From: Candidatus Rhodoferax mariagerensis | GTDB lineage: Bacteria > Pseudomonadota > Gammaproteobacteria > Burkholderiales > Burkholderiaceae_C | Reading direction: 5' to 3' | Assembly: GCA_016719055.1 (NCBI GenBank) | Contig: JADKAW010000038.1 | Span: 248,001 to 312,000 of the forward strand | Length of the DNA stretch: 64,000 nt | In this document: piece after piece, positions 17,657-25,326 of the stretch | Layout of the letters: each line of letters opens with the position of its first letter | Position numbering within the stretch: the stretch's first letter is position 1 | Made by a program: the position numbers and the translations under genes | Notes under the pieces: generated by a model | The model's input: only the letters and a program-made list of their open reading frames with translations | Database searches by the model: none | Told to the model about the DNA's origin: nothing

Positions 17657-19828
17657 CTATTTTTTCAAGGCTAATTCAATTGGCCCCGGCGCAAGCACCG
17701 CTAGGTTGTCGCTGCCAGCGGCGCCAAACGCCTGCTCTTTCAATATGGCCAGTTGGTCGCGCACCCGGGCCGCTATTTCAAACTCCAGGTTCCGAGCGTG
17801 CTCCATCATGAGTTTTTCCAGCCGTTTGATCTCGCGCGAGATGTCTTTTTCACTCATTTCTTCGACTTGAGCCCGCTGCATTGCATCACGCTCAAGTTTC
17901 TCGGCCTCTTTGCCAGCTTTTTCGCTGTACACCCCATCAATCAGGTCGCGCACCTGCTTGACGATGCTGCGCGGTGTGATGCCCAGCGCCAGGTTGTGCG
18001 CCACCTGCTTGACCCGACGGCGATGGGTCTCGTGCATGGCGCGTTTCATGGAGTCGGTGATTTTGTCGGCATAGAGAATCGCCCTACCCTCCACATTGCG
18101 GGCAGCCCGGCCAATGGTCTGGATCAATGATCGCTCGGACCGCAAAAAGCCCTCTTTGTCGGCATCCAGAATGGCCACCAATGACACTTCAGGAATATCC
18201 AGCCCTTCGCGCAGCAGGTTGATTCCCACCAGCACATCAAAAACACCAAGTCGCAGGTCTCGGATGATCTCGACCCGCTCCACGGTGTCGATGTCACTGT
18301 GCAGGTAGCGCACCTTGACACCGTTGTCGCTTAAATAGTCGGTAAGTTGCTCGGCCATGCGCTTGGTCAGGGTGGTGATCAACACCCGCTCGCTCTTGTC
18401 AACACGGATGCGGATTTCTTGCAGCACATCATCCACCTGGCTGACGGCTGGTCGTACCTCGACTTCGGGGTCCACCAGGCCAGTGGGACGCACCAGCTGC
18501 TCCACCACCCGGCCGGCACGGTCTTTTTCCCATTGGGCCGGTGTGGCCGAGACAAAAATGGCTTGGCGCATGCGGATTTCGAACTCCTCAAACTTGAGCG
18601 GCCGGTTGTCCAGTGCGCTAGGCAGCCGAAAACCGTAGTCAACCAGGGTTTGCTTGCGCGAGCGGTCCCCGTTGTACATGCCGCCAAATTGGCCAATCAA
18701 CACATGCGACTCATCCAGAAACATCACGGCGTCTTTGGGGAGGTAGTCTGTCAGTGTGGCCGGTGGATCACCGGGGGCCGAGCCGCTCAGATGACGGCTG
18801 TAGTTTTCAATGCCCTTGCAGTGTCCCACCTCGCTGAGCATTTCCAGGTCAAAGCGGGTGCGCTGCTCAATGCGCTGGGCCTCGACCAGTTTGCCCTGAC
18901 TGACAAGTTCCTTGATGCGCTCAGCCAGTTCAATTTTGATAGCTTCCACCGCAGACAGCACCTGCTCTCTGGGAGTGACGTAATGGCTGCTGGGGTAAAC
19001 GGTAAAGCGCGGAATTTTTTGGCGGATGCGACCGGTCATCGGGTCAAACAGCTGCAGGCTCTCGATTTCGTCGTCAAACAGCTCAACGCGAATCGCCATT
19101 TCGGAATGCTCAGCGGGAAACACGTCGATGGTATCGCCCCGCACCCTGAAGGCCCCGCGAGAAAAATCGACGTCGTTGCGCTGGTACTGCATGCGCACCA
19201 GTTGAGCAATCATGTCGCGCTGGCCCATTTTGTCGCCCGTGCGCAGCGTCATCACCATCTTGTGGTATGCCTCCGGCTGACCAATGCCATAGATCGCCGA
19301 CACCGTGGCCACAATCACCACATCACGCCGCTCAAGCACACTTTTGGTGCAACTCAGACGCATTTGCTCAATGTGCTCATTGATGGCGGAGTCTTTTTCA
19401 ATGAACAGATCGCGCTGCGGCACATAGGCCTCAGGCTGGTAGTAATCGTAGTAACTGACAAAATATTCCACCGCATTTTTTGGAAAAAATTCGCGAAACT
19501 CGCTGTACAGCTGCGCTGCCAGCGTTTTGTTGGGTGCAAAAACAATAGCGGGTCGTCCAAGCCTGGCAATGGTGTTGGCCATGGTGAATGTCTTGCCGGA
19601 GCCTGTCACACCGAGCAAAATCTGAAACACTTCGCCGTCATTCACCCCATCAACCAATTGGTTAATAGCCTCGGGCTGGTCGCCAGCGGGGGGATAGGGC
19701 TGGTACAACTCAAACGGGGAATCCGGAAACCTAACAAAGTTACCGGTGCGCGGCAGTTCACAAACATCACTGATTGCAAGTGCAAGGGCAGGCTTGTCAG
19801 CAGGGGAAATGGTGGATGAACGTTGCAT
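17657..19828 (-). CDS. uvrB: Excinuclease ABC subunit B
   Basis: UvrB is the damage-verifying helicase-like subunit of nucleotide excision repair. Visible are Walker A LLGVTGSGKTFTMAN, the beta-hairpin YFVSYYDYYQPEAYVP, helicase motifs such as FLDESHV and TIGRAARNVEG, and the C-terminal UvrC-binding helices (IKRLEKLMMEHARNLEFE). Start candidates are ATG 19828 (MQRSST) and ATG 19834; a longer opening at 19912 has no support. The N-terminal extension of about 40 residues before FELYQPYPPAGDQPEAI is poorly conserved. Confidence 0.96.
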   Translation of the reverse strand: MQRSSTISPADKPALALAISDVCELPRTGNFVRFPDSPFELYQPYPPAGDQPEAINQLVDGVNDGEVFQILLGVTGSGKTFTMANTIARLGRPAIVFAPNKTLAAQLYSEFREFFPKNAVEYFVSYYDYYQPEAYVPQRDLFIEKDSAINEHIEQMRLSCTKSVLERRDVVIVATVSAIYGIGQPEAYHKMVMTLRTGDKMGQRDMIAQLVRMQYQRNDVDFSRGAFRVRGDTIDVFPAEHSEMAIRVELFDDEIESLQLFDPMTGRIRQKIPRFTVYPSSHYVTPREQVLSAVEAIKIELAERIKELVSQGKLVEAQRIEQRTRFDLEMLSEVGHCKGIENYSRHLSGSAPGDPPATLTDYLPKDAVMFLDESHVLIGQFGGMYNGDRSRKQTLVDYGFRLPSALDNRPLKFEEFEIRMRQAIFVSATPAQWEKDRAGRVVEQLVRPTGLVDPEVEVRPAVSQVDDVLQEIRIRVDKSERVLITTLTKRMAEQLTDYLSDNGVKVRYLHSDIDTVERVEIIRDLRLGVFDVLVGINLLREGLDIPEVSLVAILDADKEGFLRSERSLIQTIGRAARNVEGRAILYADKITDSMKRAMHETHRRRVKQVAHNLALGITPRSIVKQVRDLIDGVYSEKAGKEAEKLERDAMQRAQVEEMSEKDISREIKRLEKLMMEHARNLEFEIAARVRDQLAILKEQAFGAAGSDNLAVLAPGPIELALKK

Positions 19829-19912
19829 AGTCATGCATGCATGGTAACTGGACAGCGCGCCACAAGCGCTCACGCCACCCCTGCATGTTGCACCAACATT
19901 GCCCCGCCCCAT

Positions 19913-19950
19913 TACCCATATGGGCTACCCCGGATTACCCTTTGAGGTGA
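19913..19950 (+). promoter_or_regulatory. Two 23-bp-phased TACCC-N5-GGGTA boxes upstream of tusA
   Basis: Site 1 (19913-19927) is TACCCATATGGGCTA; site 2 (19936-19950) is TACCCTTTGAGGTGA, a weaker right half. Their starts are exactly 23 bp apart, as in the dsrA and soeA arrays. They lie 137-174 bp before the tusA start in the 258-bp gap between divergent uvrB and tusA. The rest of this gap holds no gene that I can see. Confidence 0.65.
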
Positions 19951-20086
19951 TGGACGTATTGGTACGGCTATCCAAAAATCACCCTGTGCAACGAAAGGCT
20001 ATTCCAGCCTGGCTGGTCCACTGAACTTGCTAAGCTACCCCATCCATTAACCGACTGCAATTCGTCAGTCCCATCGGAGAACAAAA

Positions 20087-20314
20087 TTGGAATTTAACAA
20101 AGAATTTGATGCATCAGGTCTGTCATGCCCTCTACCCATCGTCAAGACCAAAAAAGCCTTGGCCGACATGACGACCGGGCAAGTGCTGCGCGTGATCTCA
20201 ACCGACCCCGGTTCAGTGTGCGACATGGCCGCTTTTGCAGAGCAGACTGGCAATGCGCTGCTGGAACAAGGCACCGAAGCCAGTAAGTTTGTGTTTTACC
20301 TCAAGAAAGCCTGA
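20087..20314 (+). CDS. tusA: TusA family sulfur carrier protein
   Basis: A 75-residue SirA/TusA-type carrier that takes persulfide sulfur and, in sulfur oxidisers, passes it towards DsrEFH. The conserved FDASGLSCPLPIVKTKKAL holds the sulfur-binding Cys of the CPxP motif. The start is TTG at 20087 with GGAGA 7 bp upstream. It is followed 41 bp later by dsrE2, the same partner as in purple sulfur bacteria (rhd-tusA-dsrE2). The NarL-type boxes upstream suggest co-regulation with dsr and soe. Confidence 0.92.
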   Translation: MEFNKEFDASGLSCPLPIVKTKKALADMTTGQVLRVISTDPGSVCDMAAFAEQTGNALLEQGTEASKFVFYLKKA

Positions 20315-20355
20315 GTCAGACAGCGTCACTTTTCACTTTTCGGAGCACAAACTGC

Positions 20356-20826
20356 ATGGCTACAAAAAAAATGGCGCTGATCGCGACCAAGGGTACTCTG
20401 GACATGGCGTACCCCCCTTTCATCTTGGCGTCCACCGCAGCAGCGCTGGGGTGGGATGTTCAGATTTTCTTTACGTTCTATGGATTGCAATTGCTGCGCA
20501 AAAGCCTGGATGACGTCAAGATCAGCCCATTGGCCAACCCAGCCATGCCGATGCCGGTGCCAATGCCTGTGTTCGTTCAGATGTTGCCGGGGATGGAGTC
20601 AATGGCAACGATGATGATGAAAAACAAGATGAAGTCCAAGGGTGTTGCCACGCTGGAAGAACTTCGCGACATTTGTCTGGAGTCTGACGTCAAGTTTGTT
20701 GCCTGCCAAATGACCGTTGACCTGTTCGAGTTCGAGACCAGCGAGTTCATCAAAGACGTGGAGTACGGCGGCGCTGCCACCTTCATGAAGTTTGCAGGCG
20801 AATCCGACGTTTGCCTGTTTATTTAG
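20356..20826 (+). CDS. dsrE2: DsrE2-like sulfur transfer protein
   Basis: A 156-residue DsrE/DsrF-superfamily protein of the DsrE2 type, thought to work with TusA in moving sulfane sulfur before the Dsr step. It opens with KKMALIATKGTLDMAYPPF and has a hydrophobic methionine/proline-rich stretch (NPAMPMPVPMPVF, then MESMATMMMKNKM) typical of the family. CLESDVKFVACQMTVDLFEF contains the conserved cysteines. Membrane association is possible. It forms a two-gene unit with tusA. Confidence 0.87.
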   Translation: MATKKMALIATKGTLDMAYPPFILASTAAALGWDVQIFFTFYGLQLLRKSLDDVKISPLANPAMPMPVPMPVFVQMLPGMESMATMMMKNKMKSKGVATLEELRDICLESDVKFVACQMTVDLFEFETSEFIKDVEYGGAATFMKFAGESDVCLFI

Positions 20827-20953
20827 CCATCGTTTTCCTGATCCGTCTGTCAGTTGTAGGAGCCGTGCGGATATTTCGCAGGTTTCTGTTTTTTTCGCCC
20901 CAAAATTCTTTCCAACGCGTCGCCGGCGGCAGCAACTGACAGCTTGACCGCTA

Positions 20954-21391
20954 TCAGGGCGATGTCGCCCGCTTTCGTAACTGCCAGGCAGCGATGCTGG
21001 CAACAATGGCATCCCAGGGCAAGTCTAGCAAACTGGCTTGATCGTGCATGGCTTCTTGGACCATGGCATGCACATTTAGCTCGGGTGCGGCCAATGCTGT
21101 TTGCAAACCACGTAAGCCACCACACTGCAATTTCATGGCTTTGGCGTAAGCCAGTGGTGCACCCTGGCGTGGCAAACGCAGCGCAAACTTGGCGCGCTCA
21201 ACAAAGAGACTTTGCAGTGTGCTGCAGTTGATGCGAGCTACCTGACTTGAACAGGTGATCACCTCGCGTTCTGCCAGTGCCTTGCGACGCGACAGCTCAC
21301 AATTTGCGTAACCCGCCAAAATGGCGCGCTCAAGAACACATGGGGTCGGATTGATCAACTGGCGGGCACCGTGGTAGGCGGACTCGTCCAT
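20954..21391 (-). CDS. Conserved hypothetical protein with four-Cys N-terminal region
   Basis: A 145-residue protein of unknown function. Cysteines lie in NPTPCVLERAILAGYANCEL and, further on, in REVITCSSQVARINCST, an arrangement that could bind zinc or an Fe-S cluster. A later KAMKLQCGGLRGLQTAL adds another. A TTG two codons upstream of the ATG at 21391 is possible. It is the last gene of the nine-gene strand run divergent from dsrA, after a 158-bp gap. I recall similar proteins in other sulfur oxidisers but cannot name the family. Confidence 0.7.
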   Translation of the reverse strand: MDESAYHGARQLINPTPCVLERAILAGYANCELSRRKALAEREVITCSSQVARINCSTLQSLFVERAKFALRLPRQGAPLAYAKAMKLQCGGLRGLQTALAAPELNVHAMVQEAMHDQASLLDLPWDAIVASIAAWQLRKRATSP

Positions 21392-21549
21392 TGTCAATCA
21401 GGGTCAGTCGATGCCTTTGGGGCAAGCATGCGCCTGGCAGAGGAGGTTTTGTGCCTGCAGTTCAATACTGCAAACAAGACTTTGATTCTTTCGAGTGAAT
21501 TGGGTGGCTGCTGGGCGCATTTAAGGCATGGTGGGATGCTTTGCAGTGT

Positions 21550-21897
21550 TCAAATGTAATGTTTGGAGGCGCGGCGACGGCCCGGCAAAGCTTTTTGGAT
21601 GATGACTCCCCGAACATCGCTCAGACTGCTCAGGACAGAATCAGGAAACGCTGGATTGAGCGCATGCAATAGCCATTGATCGCCCTTTTGCTGCAGTTGC
21701 CTGAAAGTCCACTCTTGTTGATGCCAGGCCAGGACATACGAGCCGTCACGCGACAGACCGTCGGGCTCAATGATGATGATCTCACCTTCAAGAAATTCGG
21801 GGCTCATGCTGTGGCCGATCACCATGAGCGCGAAGGACTCCGCGCCTGAGCAGTCGGAGGCGGCCATTTCGAGATCATTGGGTCCGAGGTCCATCAT
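21550..21897 (-). CDS. S24/LexA-like peptidase-domain protein without DNA-binding domain
   Basis: A 115-residue protein made only of an S24 (LexA/UmuD/CI C-terminal) type domain. The nucleophile-like Ser30 is in VIGHSMSPEFLEGEIIIIEP. The position where the catalytic Lys is expected reads EWTFRQL, with Arg66 instead, so self-cleavage is doubtful. There is no N-terminal HTH. The start codon overlaps the stop of the upstream HTH-ferredoxin-reductase gene (ATGA), so the two are translationally coupled; that neighbour does carry an HTH-like N-terminus. Role unknown. Confidence 0.75.
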   Translation of the reverse strand: MMDLGPNDLEMAASDCSGAESFALMVIGHSMSPEFLEGEIIIIEPDGLSRDGSYVLAWHQQEWTFRQLQQKGDQWLLHALNPAFPDSVLSSLSDVRGVIIQKALPGRRRASKHYI

Positions 21898-23369
21898 TGC
21901 TCCTGCATCAATATCTGTGCTGCAGGAACCCCAGCTGTGCGCAAATCGTCATGAAGCGTGTTGACAAACATGGCCGGCCCACAAAGGTAAAAATCGCAGT
22001 CGATGTCAAACAGATCAGCCCGCATGGCCTGCACAATCTGTTTGGCGCCGATCACCACGTCTGGATCAGTGACCAGTTCGTACTCAAAATTGTCGAGTGC
22101 TTCAGACCAGGCTCGGCACAGGTTAGTTTGAAAGTGCCCATCGGCGCGCATGGCCAACCAAAACAACGAAATCGAGGGCACGGCATCCAGCGCCAACGCA
22201 TGCTCAATCAGACTTTTGATAGGTGCAAAGCCCAGATCGCAGGCCGCAAAAACCAGTGGACGATGCCCCTCGGAAAGAACAAAGCTCCCGCTCGGACCGC
22301 GCACAGTCACAGCCGCACCGCAACGCAGGTTGCCTGAAAACACCTGCTGCGCCAAACTGTCAGTACCATCGCGGGCCACAAAAAACAGCAAATTGCGATC
22401 ATCACAGGGGCAACTGGCAACAGGATAGCTCGCTTGGGCGTCGCCTTGATCTGGCGAGGCATAACCCAAAGAAACGGATTGACCCGCCAAAAATCGCAAG
22501 CGGTGCGTGCGTGGAGTTTGCAACTGCAACAAACGGGTATTGGGTGCCAGCTCGGTCAAGGCACGCACTTTGGCCACAATCTCTTGCTGAGGGATATCCT
22601 GCGGGCCCATCGCCTCCAGCATTTCGAGCGTCAGATCGCTGCTGGCAGCTGTGTGGCAGCACATCAAGGTGTAGCCTTGCGCCTTTTCGGTTTCAGACAA
22701 GGGATAGTCATAATGCTGCGTTTTGGCCACCTCATCAGAAATCACCCGGACTTTGCACATGCCACAACTGCCATTGCCGCAGCCATAGTTGAGCCGCAAA
22801 CCGGCATGCAACCCAGACTGCAGCAGGCTGGAGTGACCTTCCACGGCAAACTGATGGCCACTGGGATGCACAGTTACCTGCGCCGTCATGACATTCAACA
22901 TATCGTCCATCACTTCCAGAATATCCACTGAATCAGTTGCCAGCACCTTCGCCAACCCCTGGGTCGCTTGCTGTTCCAGCGCCGTCCAGGCGGTGTCATG
23001 CGGATGCCCAATCACCTGCTGACGTATTGCTTTTTGCAAGCTCACGACCAGTTCGTGGTACCGCTGCAGGTGACGGCGTACATTGCCCAAGTCTTGGCTT
23101 TGAGAAAACAGGCGCTGCGACAGGACTTCCTGGCTAGGCAGCATACGCTCTCGCACGCGTTTGCCAAAGGCCTCATCGCGGATTTGAACGACCCGCTCCA
23201 ACATACCCGATTCTTCAAGCTGGGCTTTTGGGTACAGGCGCAGTAAAGCCTCGGTGGACACCATGCTGTCATTGAGCTCCAGCACACCTTCGCGCACCTG
23301 CTGCTGCAACACGCCACGCGCCACCCCCACCAACTGGGCCGCACGCCAAACGCTGACTTGATGAGACAT
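21894..23369 (-). CDS. HTH-like / [2Fe-2S] ferredoxin / flavin reductase fusion protein
   Basis: A 491-residue multidomain protein. Residues 1-50 (VWRAAQLVGVARGVLQQQV, then VSTEALLRLYP) resemble a MerR/excisionase-type HTH, followed by a helical, perhaps coiled-coil part to about 150. A plant-type [2Fe-2S] domain follows (NYGCGNGSCGMCKV, Cys197, 202, 205 and 237/238). Last comes an FNR-type FAD/NAD(P)H reductase with LAGQSVSLGYA, ACDLGFAPIKSLIEHAL and DFYLCGPAMFVNTL. It could oxidise or reduce a partner with NAD(P)H, or be a redox-responsive regulator. Found in the operon divergent from dsrA. Confidence 0.8.
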   Translation of the reverse strand: MSHQVSVWRAAQLVGVARGVLQQQVREGVLELNDSMVSTEALLRLYPKAQLEESGMLERVVQIRDEAFGKRVRERMLPSQEVLSQRLFSQSQDLGNVRRHLQRYHELVVSLQKAIRQQVIGHPHDTAWTALEQQATQGLAKVLATDSVDILEVMDDMLNVMTAQVTVHPSGHQFAVEGHSSLLQSGLHAGLRLNYGCGNGSCGMCKVRVISDEVAKTQHYDYPLSETEKAQGYTLMCCHTAASSDLTLEMLEAMGPQDIPQQEIVAKVRALTELAPNTRLLQLQTPRTHRLRFLAGQSVSLGYASPDQGDAQASYPVASCPCDDRNLLFFVARDGTDSLAQQVFSGNLRCGAAVTVRGPSGSFVLSEGHRPLVFAACDLGFAPIKSLIEHALALDAVPSISLFWLAMRADGHFQTNLCRAWSEALDNFEYELVTDPDVVIGAKQIVQAMRADLFDIDCDFYLCGPAMFVNTLHDDLRTAGVPAAQILMQEQ

Positions 23370-23383
23370 ACTTTAACTTACTA

Positions 23384-23432
23384 TATTATAAATAGCATAC
23401 AAGTGACTAGTTAAAAGGGCTAGATGCCATTT
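23384..23432 (+). repeat. Interspersed repeat copy at the end of the dioxygenase gene
   Basis: ATTATAAATAGCATACAAGT, GACTAGTTAAAAGGGCTAGA and TGCCATTTTT follow the right half of the interspersed repeat consensus. It fills the gap between the dioxygenase and the flavin reductase genes and reaches into the last codons of the dioxygenase. Confidence 0.6.
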
Positions 23433-24322
23433 TTATCAAGATTTGGGTTCTGCACCCGGTCCAAAAAGCGGGCTCGATAAAGCAGTCGTGGCTGGGTGGG
23501 CTCGTCGACAAAGCCAGACCGGTCATGCAACACGTTGTTGCACAGCAGACCCATACCCGGTTGTAAAGACAGGTGAAAGACATGCGGACTGTCGCTAGCC
23601 AGAAGCTGCTCGATATACGCCACCGCAACCCTGGTGACGGGGTCATCGCGCCAAATCACGCTGCGGGTTCGAGCCGTGTAGCGCATATGCAGCGCGCCAG
23701 TGACTGGATCAACTGAAAATACGGGGCCACTTTGCGCCGCACGGGCAATACCGTCGTCATCCAGTCGCTCCGGAATAGTCATGGCGTCGGGCAACATGAG
23801 TGCCCGAACCCATTCAGGATTGGCATCCCGCAGGGCAATATAGGCCATGTCGGTGTCCATCAGGGCACTGTGCCCGCCCTCAGACGCGGCGCGCACACAA
23901 TGCAAAATCATGCCCCGAATATTGCGTTCAGGCGGCTGATAGTAGCCATCGGTGTGCCACTTGATAGGTCGGTTCGTGTAGGGAATATATGCGGTTCGAT
24001 CACCAGGGGACGGCGACACAGCAATCGGTGAGATGCCGTCGTCATCAGCCAACCAGTTGCCATCCAGGTGGTTCAGCCCGACCTGCTGACCTAGGGCGCG
24101 CACAATGTTCTTGTCTTCATCAAACACGGAACTGCGATAAATCACCATGTTTGCCTGCGCACAACGCTGCAACAATGCCTGCTTCTCGCTCGGGCTCAAA
24201 GCGCGTGGATCGGCCACATCCACCACGAGCGCTTGCGCTGTCGTTGGGTGCATCGCCAACTTGACATCGCGCCAACGTCGGTAGTCAGCGTCGGCTTGAA
24301 GATTGAATGGTGACGGCTTCAT
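23420..24322 (-). CDS. TauD/TfdA-family Fe(II)/2-oxoglutarate-type dioxygenase
   Basis: A 300-residue non-haem iron dioxygenase. The facial-triad start is IKWHTDGYY (His-x-Asp), the distal His is in LCNNVLHDRSGF, and the 2-oxoglutarate-binding Arg is probably in RLLYRARFLD. Family members release sulfite from taurine or alkyl sulfates, or hydroxylate other small acids; the substrate here is unknown. Its location among uncharacterised sulfur genes suggests an organosulfur or sulfur-related substrate, which is inference only. It follows the 205-aa gene by 6 bp. Confidence 0.8.
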   Translation of the reverse strand: MKPSPFNLQADADYRRWRDVKLAMHPTTAQALVVDVADPRALSPSEKQALLQRCAQANMVIYRSSVFDEDKNIVRALGQQVGLNHLDGNWLADDDGISPIAVSPSPGDRTAYIPYTNRPIKWHTDGYYQPPERNIRGMILHCVRAASEGGHSALMDTDMAYIALRDANPEWVRALMLPDAMTIPERLDDDGIARAAQSGPVFSVDPVTGALHMRYTARTRSVIWRDDPVTRVAVAYIEQLLASDSPHVFHLSLQPGMGLLCNNVLHDRSGFVDEPTQPRLLYRARFLDRVQNPNLDKNGI

Positions 24323-24328
24323 GCTTGT

Positions 24329-24946
24329 TCAATCACCAGACACACCAGCACGAGCCGCGCGTGGTGAACGCTCATCGGTTGAAAGCACTCCTTCAAGGGC
24401 TTTTTGCAGATAGGCAAAAGCATCAGGGACTTCGCTTGCCATGACCTGGTCAAGCACCCAACGCTGGTCTTTCTGGGGCATCAACAGGGCAATACGATGG
24501 CCCAAGTAGCGCACAAATGCAAAATCAGGGCCCTGGGCGTCAAATCCGAAATCTGCGTAGTGATCAGCCAGCTCATTAAAAAGGTCAACGAACTGATCGT
24601 AATAACCCAGCTGACCCGCAGGTGGTTTACCCAGCAATCCGTCCTCGTTGTCCTGCAAAATTTCGCCAATCCGTTTGACCAGTGCGTTCATGAATGCGGC
24701 ACGCTCTTCCGGCTCCAGTCGCTCAAAAGCCATGCGATCAAGCAGTTGGGTGAGAAAAACCAGCACCTCGCGTGTGAAGGCAAAGTACTGCGCACCAATT
24801 TCAATGTCAAATCGGGCGCTGCGCATCTGTTTGAGCATGTTTTGCGCCACACGCCAAGCAATAAATGCCATGGCACTGGCAGTTTGCTCAGGTGTCTTGG
24901 CAACACCTGCGCGAAACCATTGACTTTTGATGCGGATTTTGGCCAC
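24329..24946 (-). CDS. Conserved hypothetical helical protein of the dsr accessory operon
   Basis: A 205-residue protein not recognised by name. It is predicted to be mostly alpha-helical, without signal peptide or membrane segment: ASAMAFIAWRVAQNMLKQM, FTREVLVFLTQLLDRMAFER and FVDLFNELADHYADFGFDA are amphipathic. No cysteines are seen in the main body. It stands 18 bp after the DsrC-like gene and 6 bp before the dioxygenase, so it is co-transcribed. The ATG at 24946 begins MAKIRIKSQWFRAG. Confidence 0.72.
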   Translation of the reverse strand: MAKIRIKSQWFRAGVAKTPEQTASAMAFIAWRVAQNMLKQMRSARFDIEIGAQYFAFTREVLVFLTQLLDRMAFERLEPEERAAFMNALVKRIGEILQDNEDGLLGKPPAGQLGYYDQFVDLFNELADHYADFGFDAQGPDFAFVRYLGHRIALLMPQKDQRWVLDQVMASEVPDAFAYLQKALEGVLSTDERSPRAARAGVSGD

Positions 24947-24964
24947 TTTGCTTGGCTTGTTGAA

Positions 24965-25294
24965 TCAGTAGCCGCCTTTGCCCAAGGGCTGCGGCAAGCC
25001 CGCCACCTTGGGACCCTGTTTGGCAGGTCCGACGGGGAACAGGTCATAGAGATACCTACTGTCAACTTCAGGACGAATTTCGGCCATGCCCTTGAGCATG
25101 GCACGGAAATTCGGGGTATGACCGTTCTCGCGGTACTGATCGCGCAGGTAGTTCACTACCTCCCAATGCGCATCTGTCAATTCAATGCTTTCAGCAGCGG
25201 CAATGACCCGCACCGCTTCATCTTCAAGCACTGGCTCGACCAGATAACCTTGATCATCAGCCTCGTGCTCCACTCCACCAATGTTGTAGCTCAT
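24965..25294 (-). CDS. DsrC/TusE family paralogue lacking both redox cysteines
   Basis: A 109-residue DsrC-fold protein. The family core is clear (ELTDAHWEVVNYLRDQYREN, and RYLYDLFPVGPAKQGPKVAG). DsrC proper ends AKQACKIAGLPKPTGCI, with two cysteines that carry the substrate trisulfide. Here the end is AKQGPKVAGLPQPLGKGGY, so both are absent. It therefore cannot act as the DsrAB substrate. Cysteine-less DsrC homologues are known and have been proposed to be regulatory. Compare the true DsrC at 30045 and the DsrC-like tail of DsrN. Confidence 0.9.
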   Translation of the reverse strand: MSYNIGGVEHEADDQGYLVEPVLEDEAVRVIAAAESIELTDAHWEVVNYLRDQYRENGHTPNFRAMLKGMAEIRPEVDSRYLYDLFPVGPAKQGPKVAGLPQPLGKGGY

Positions 25295-25326
25295 AGTTTC
25301 CTCTCCATTTCAATGAACAAAATAAA

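Noticed and set aside
18347..19819. A 490-codon open frame on the plus strand
   Set aside because: It is antisense to the fully conserved uvrB, has no family resemblance and reflects high-GC codon bias.
19956..19973. A third 23-bp-phased box in the tusA array
   Set aside because: The expected position (19959-19973) reads TTGGTACGGCTATCC, which matches too poorly to count.
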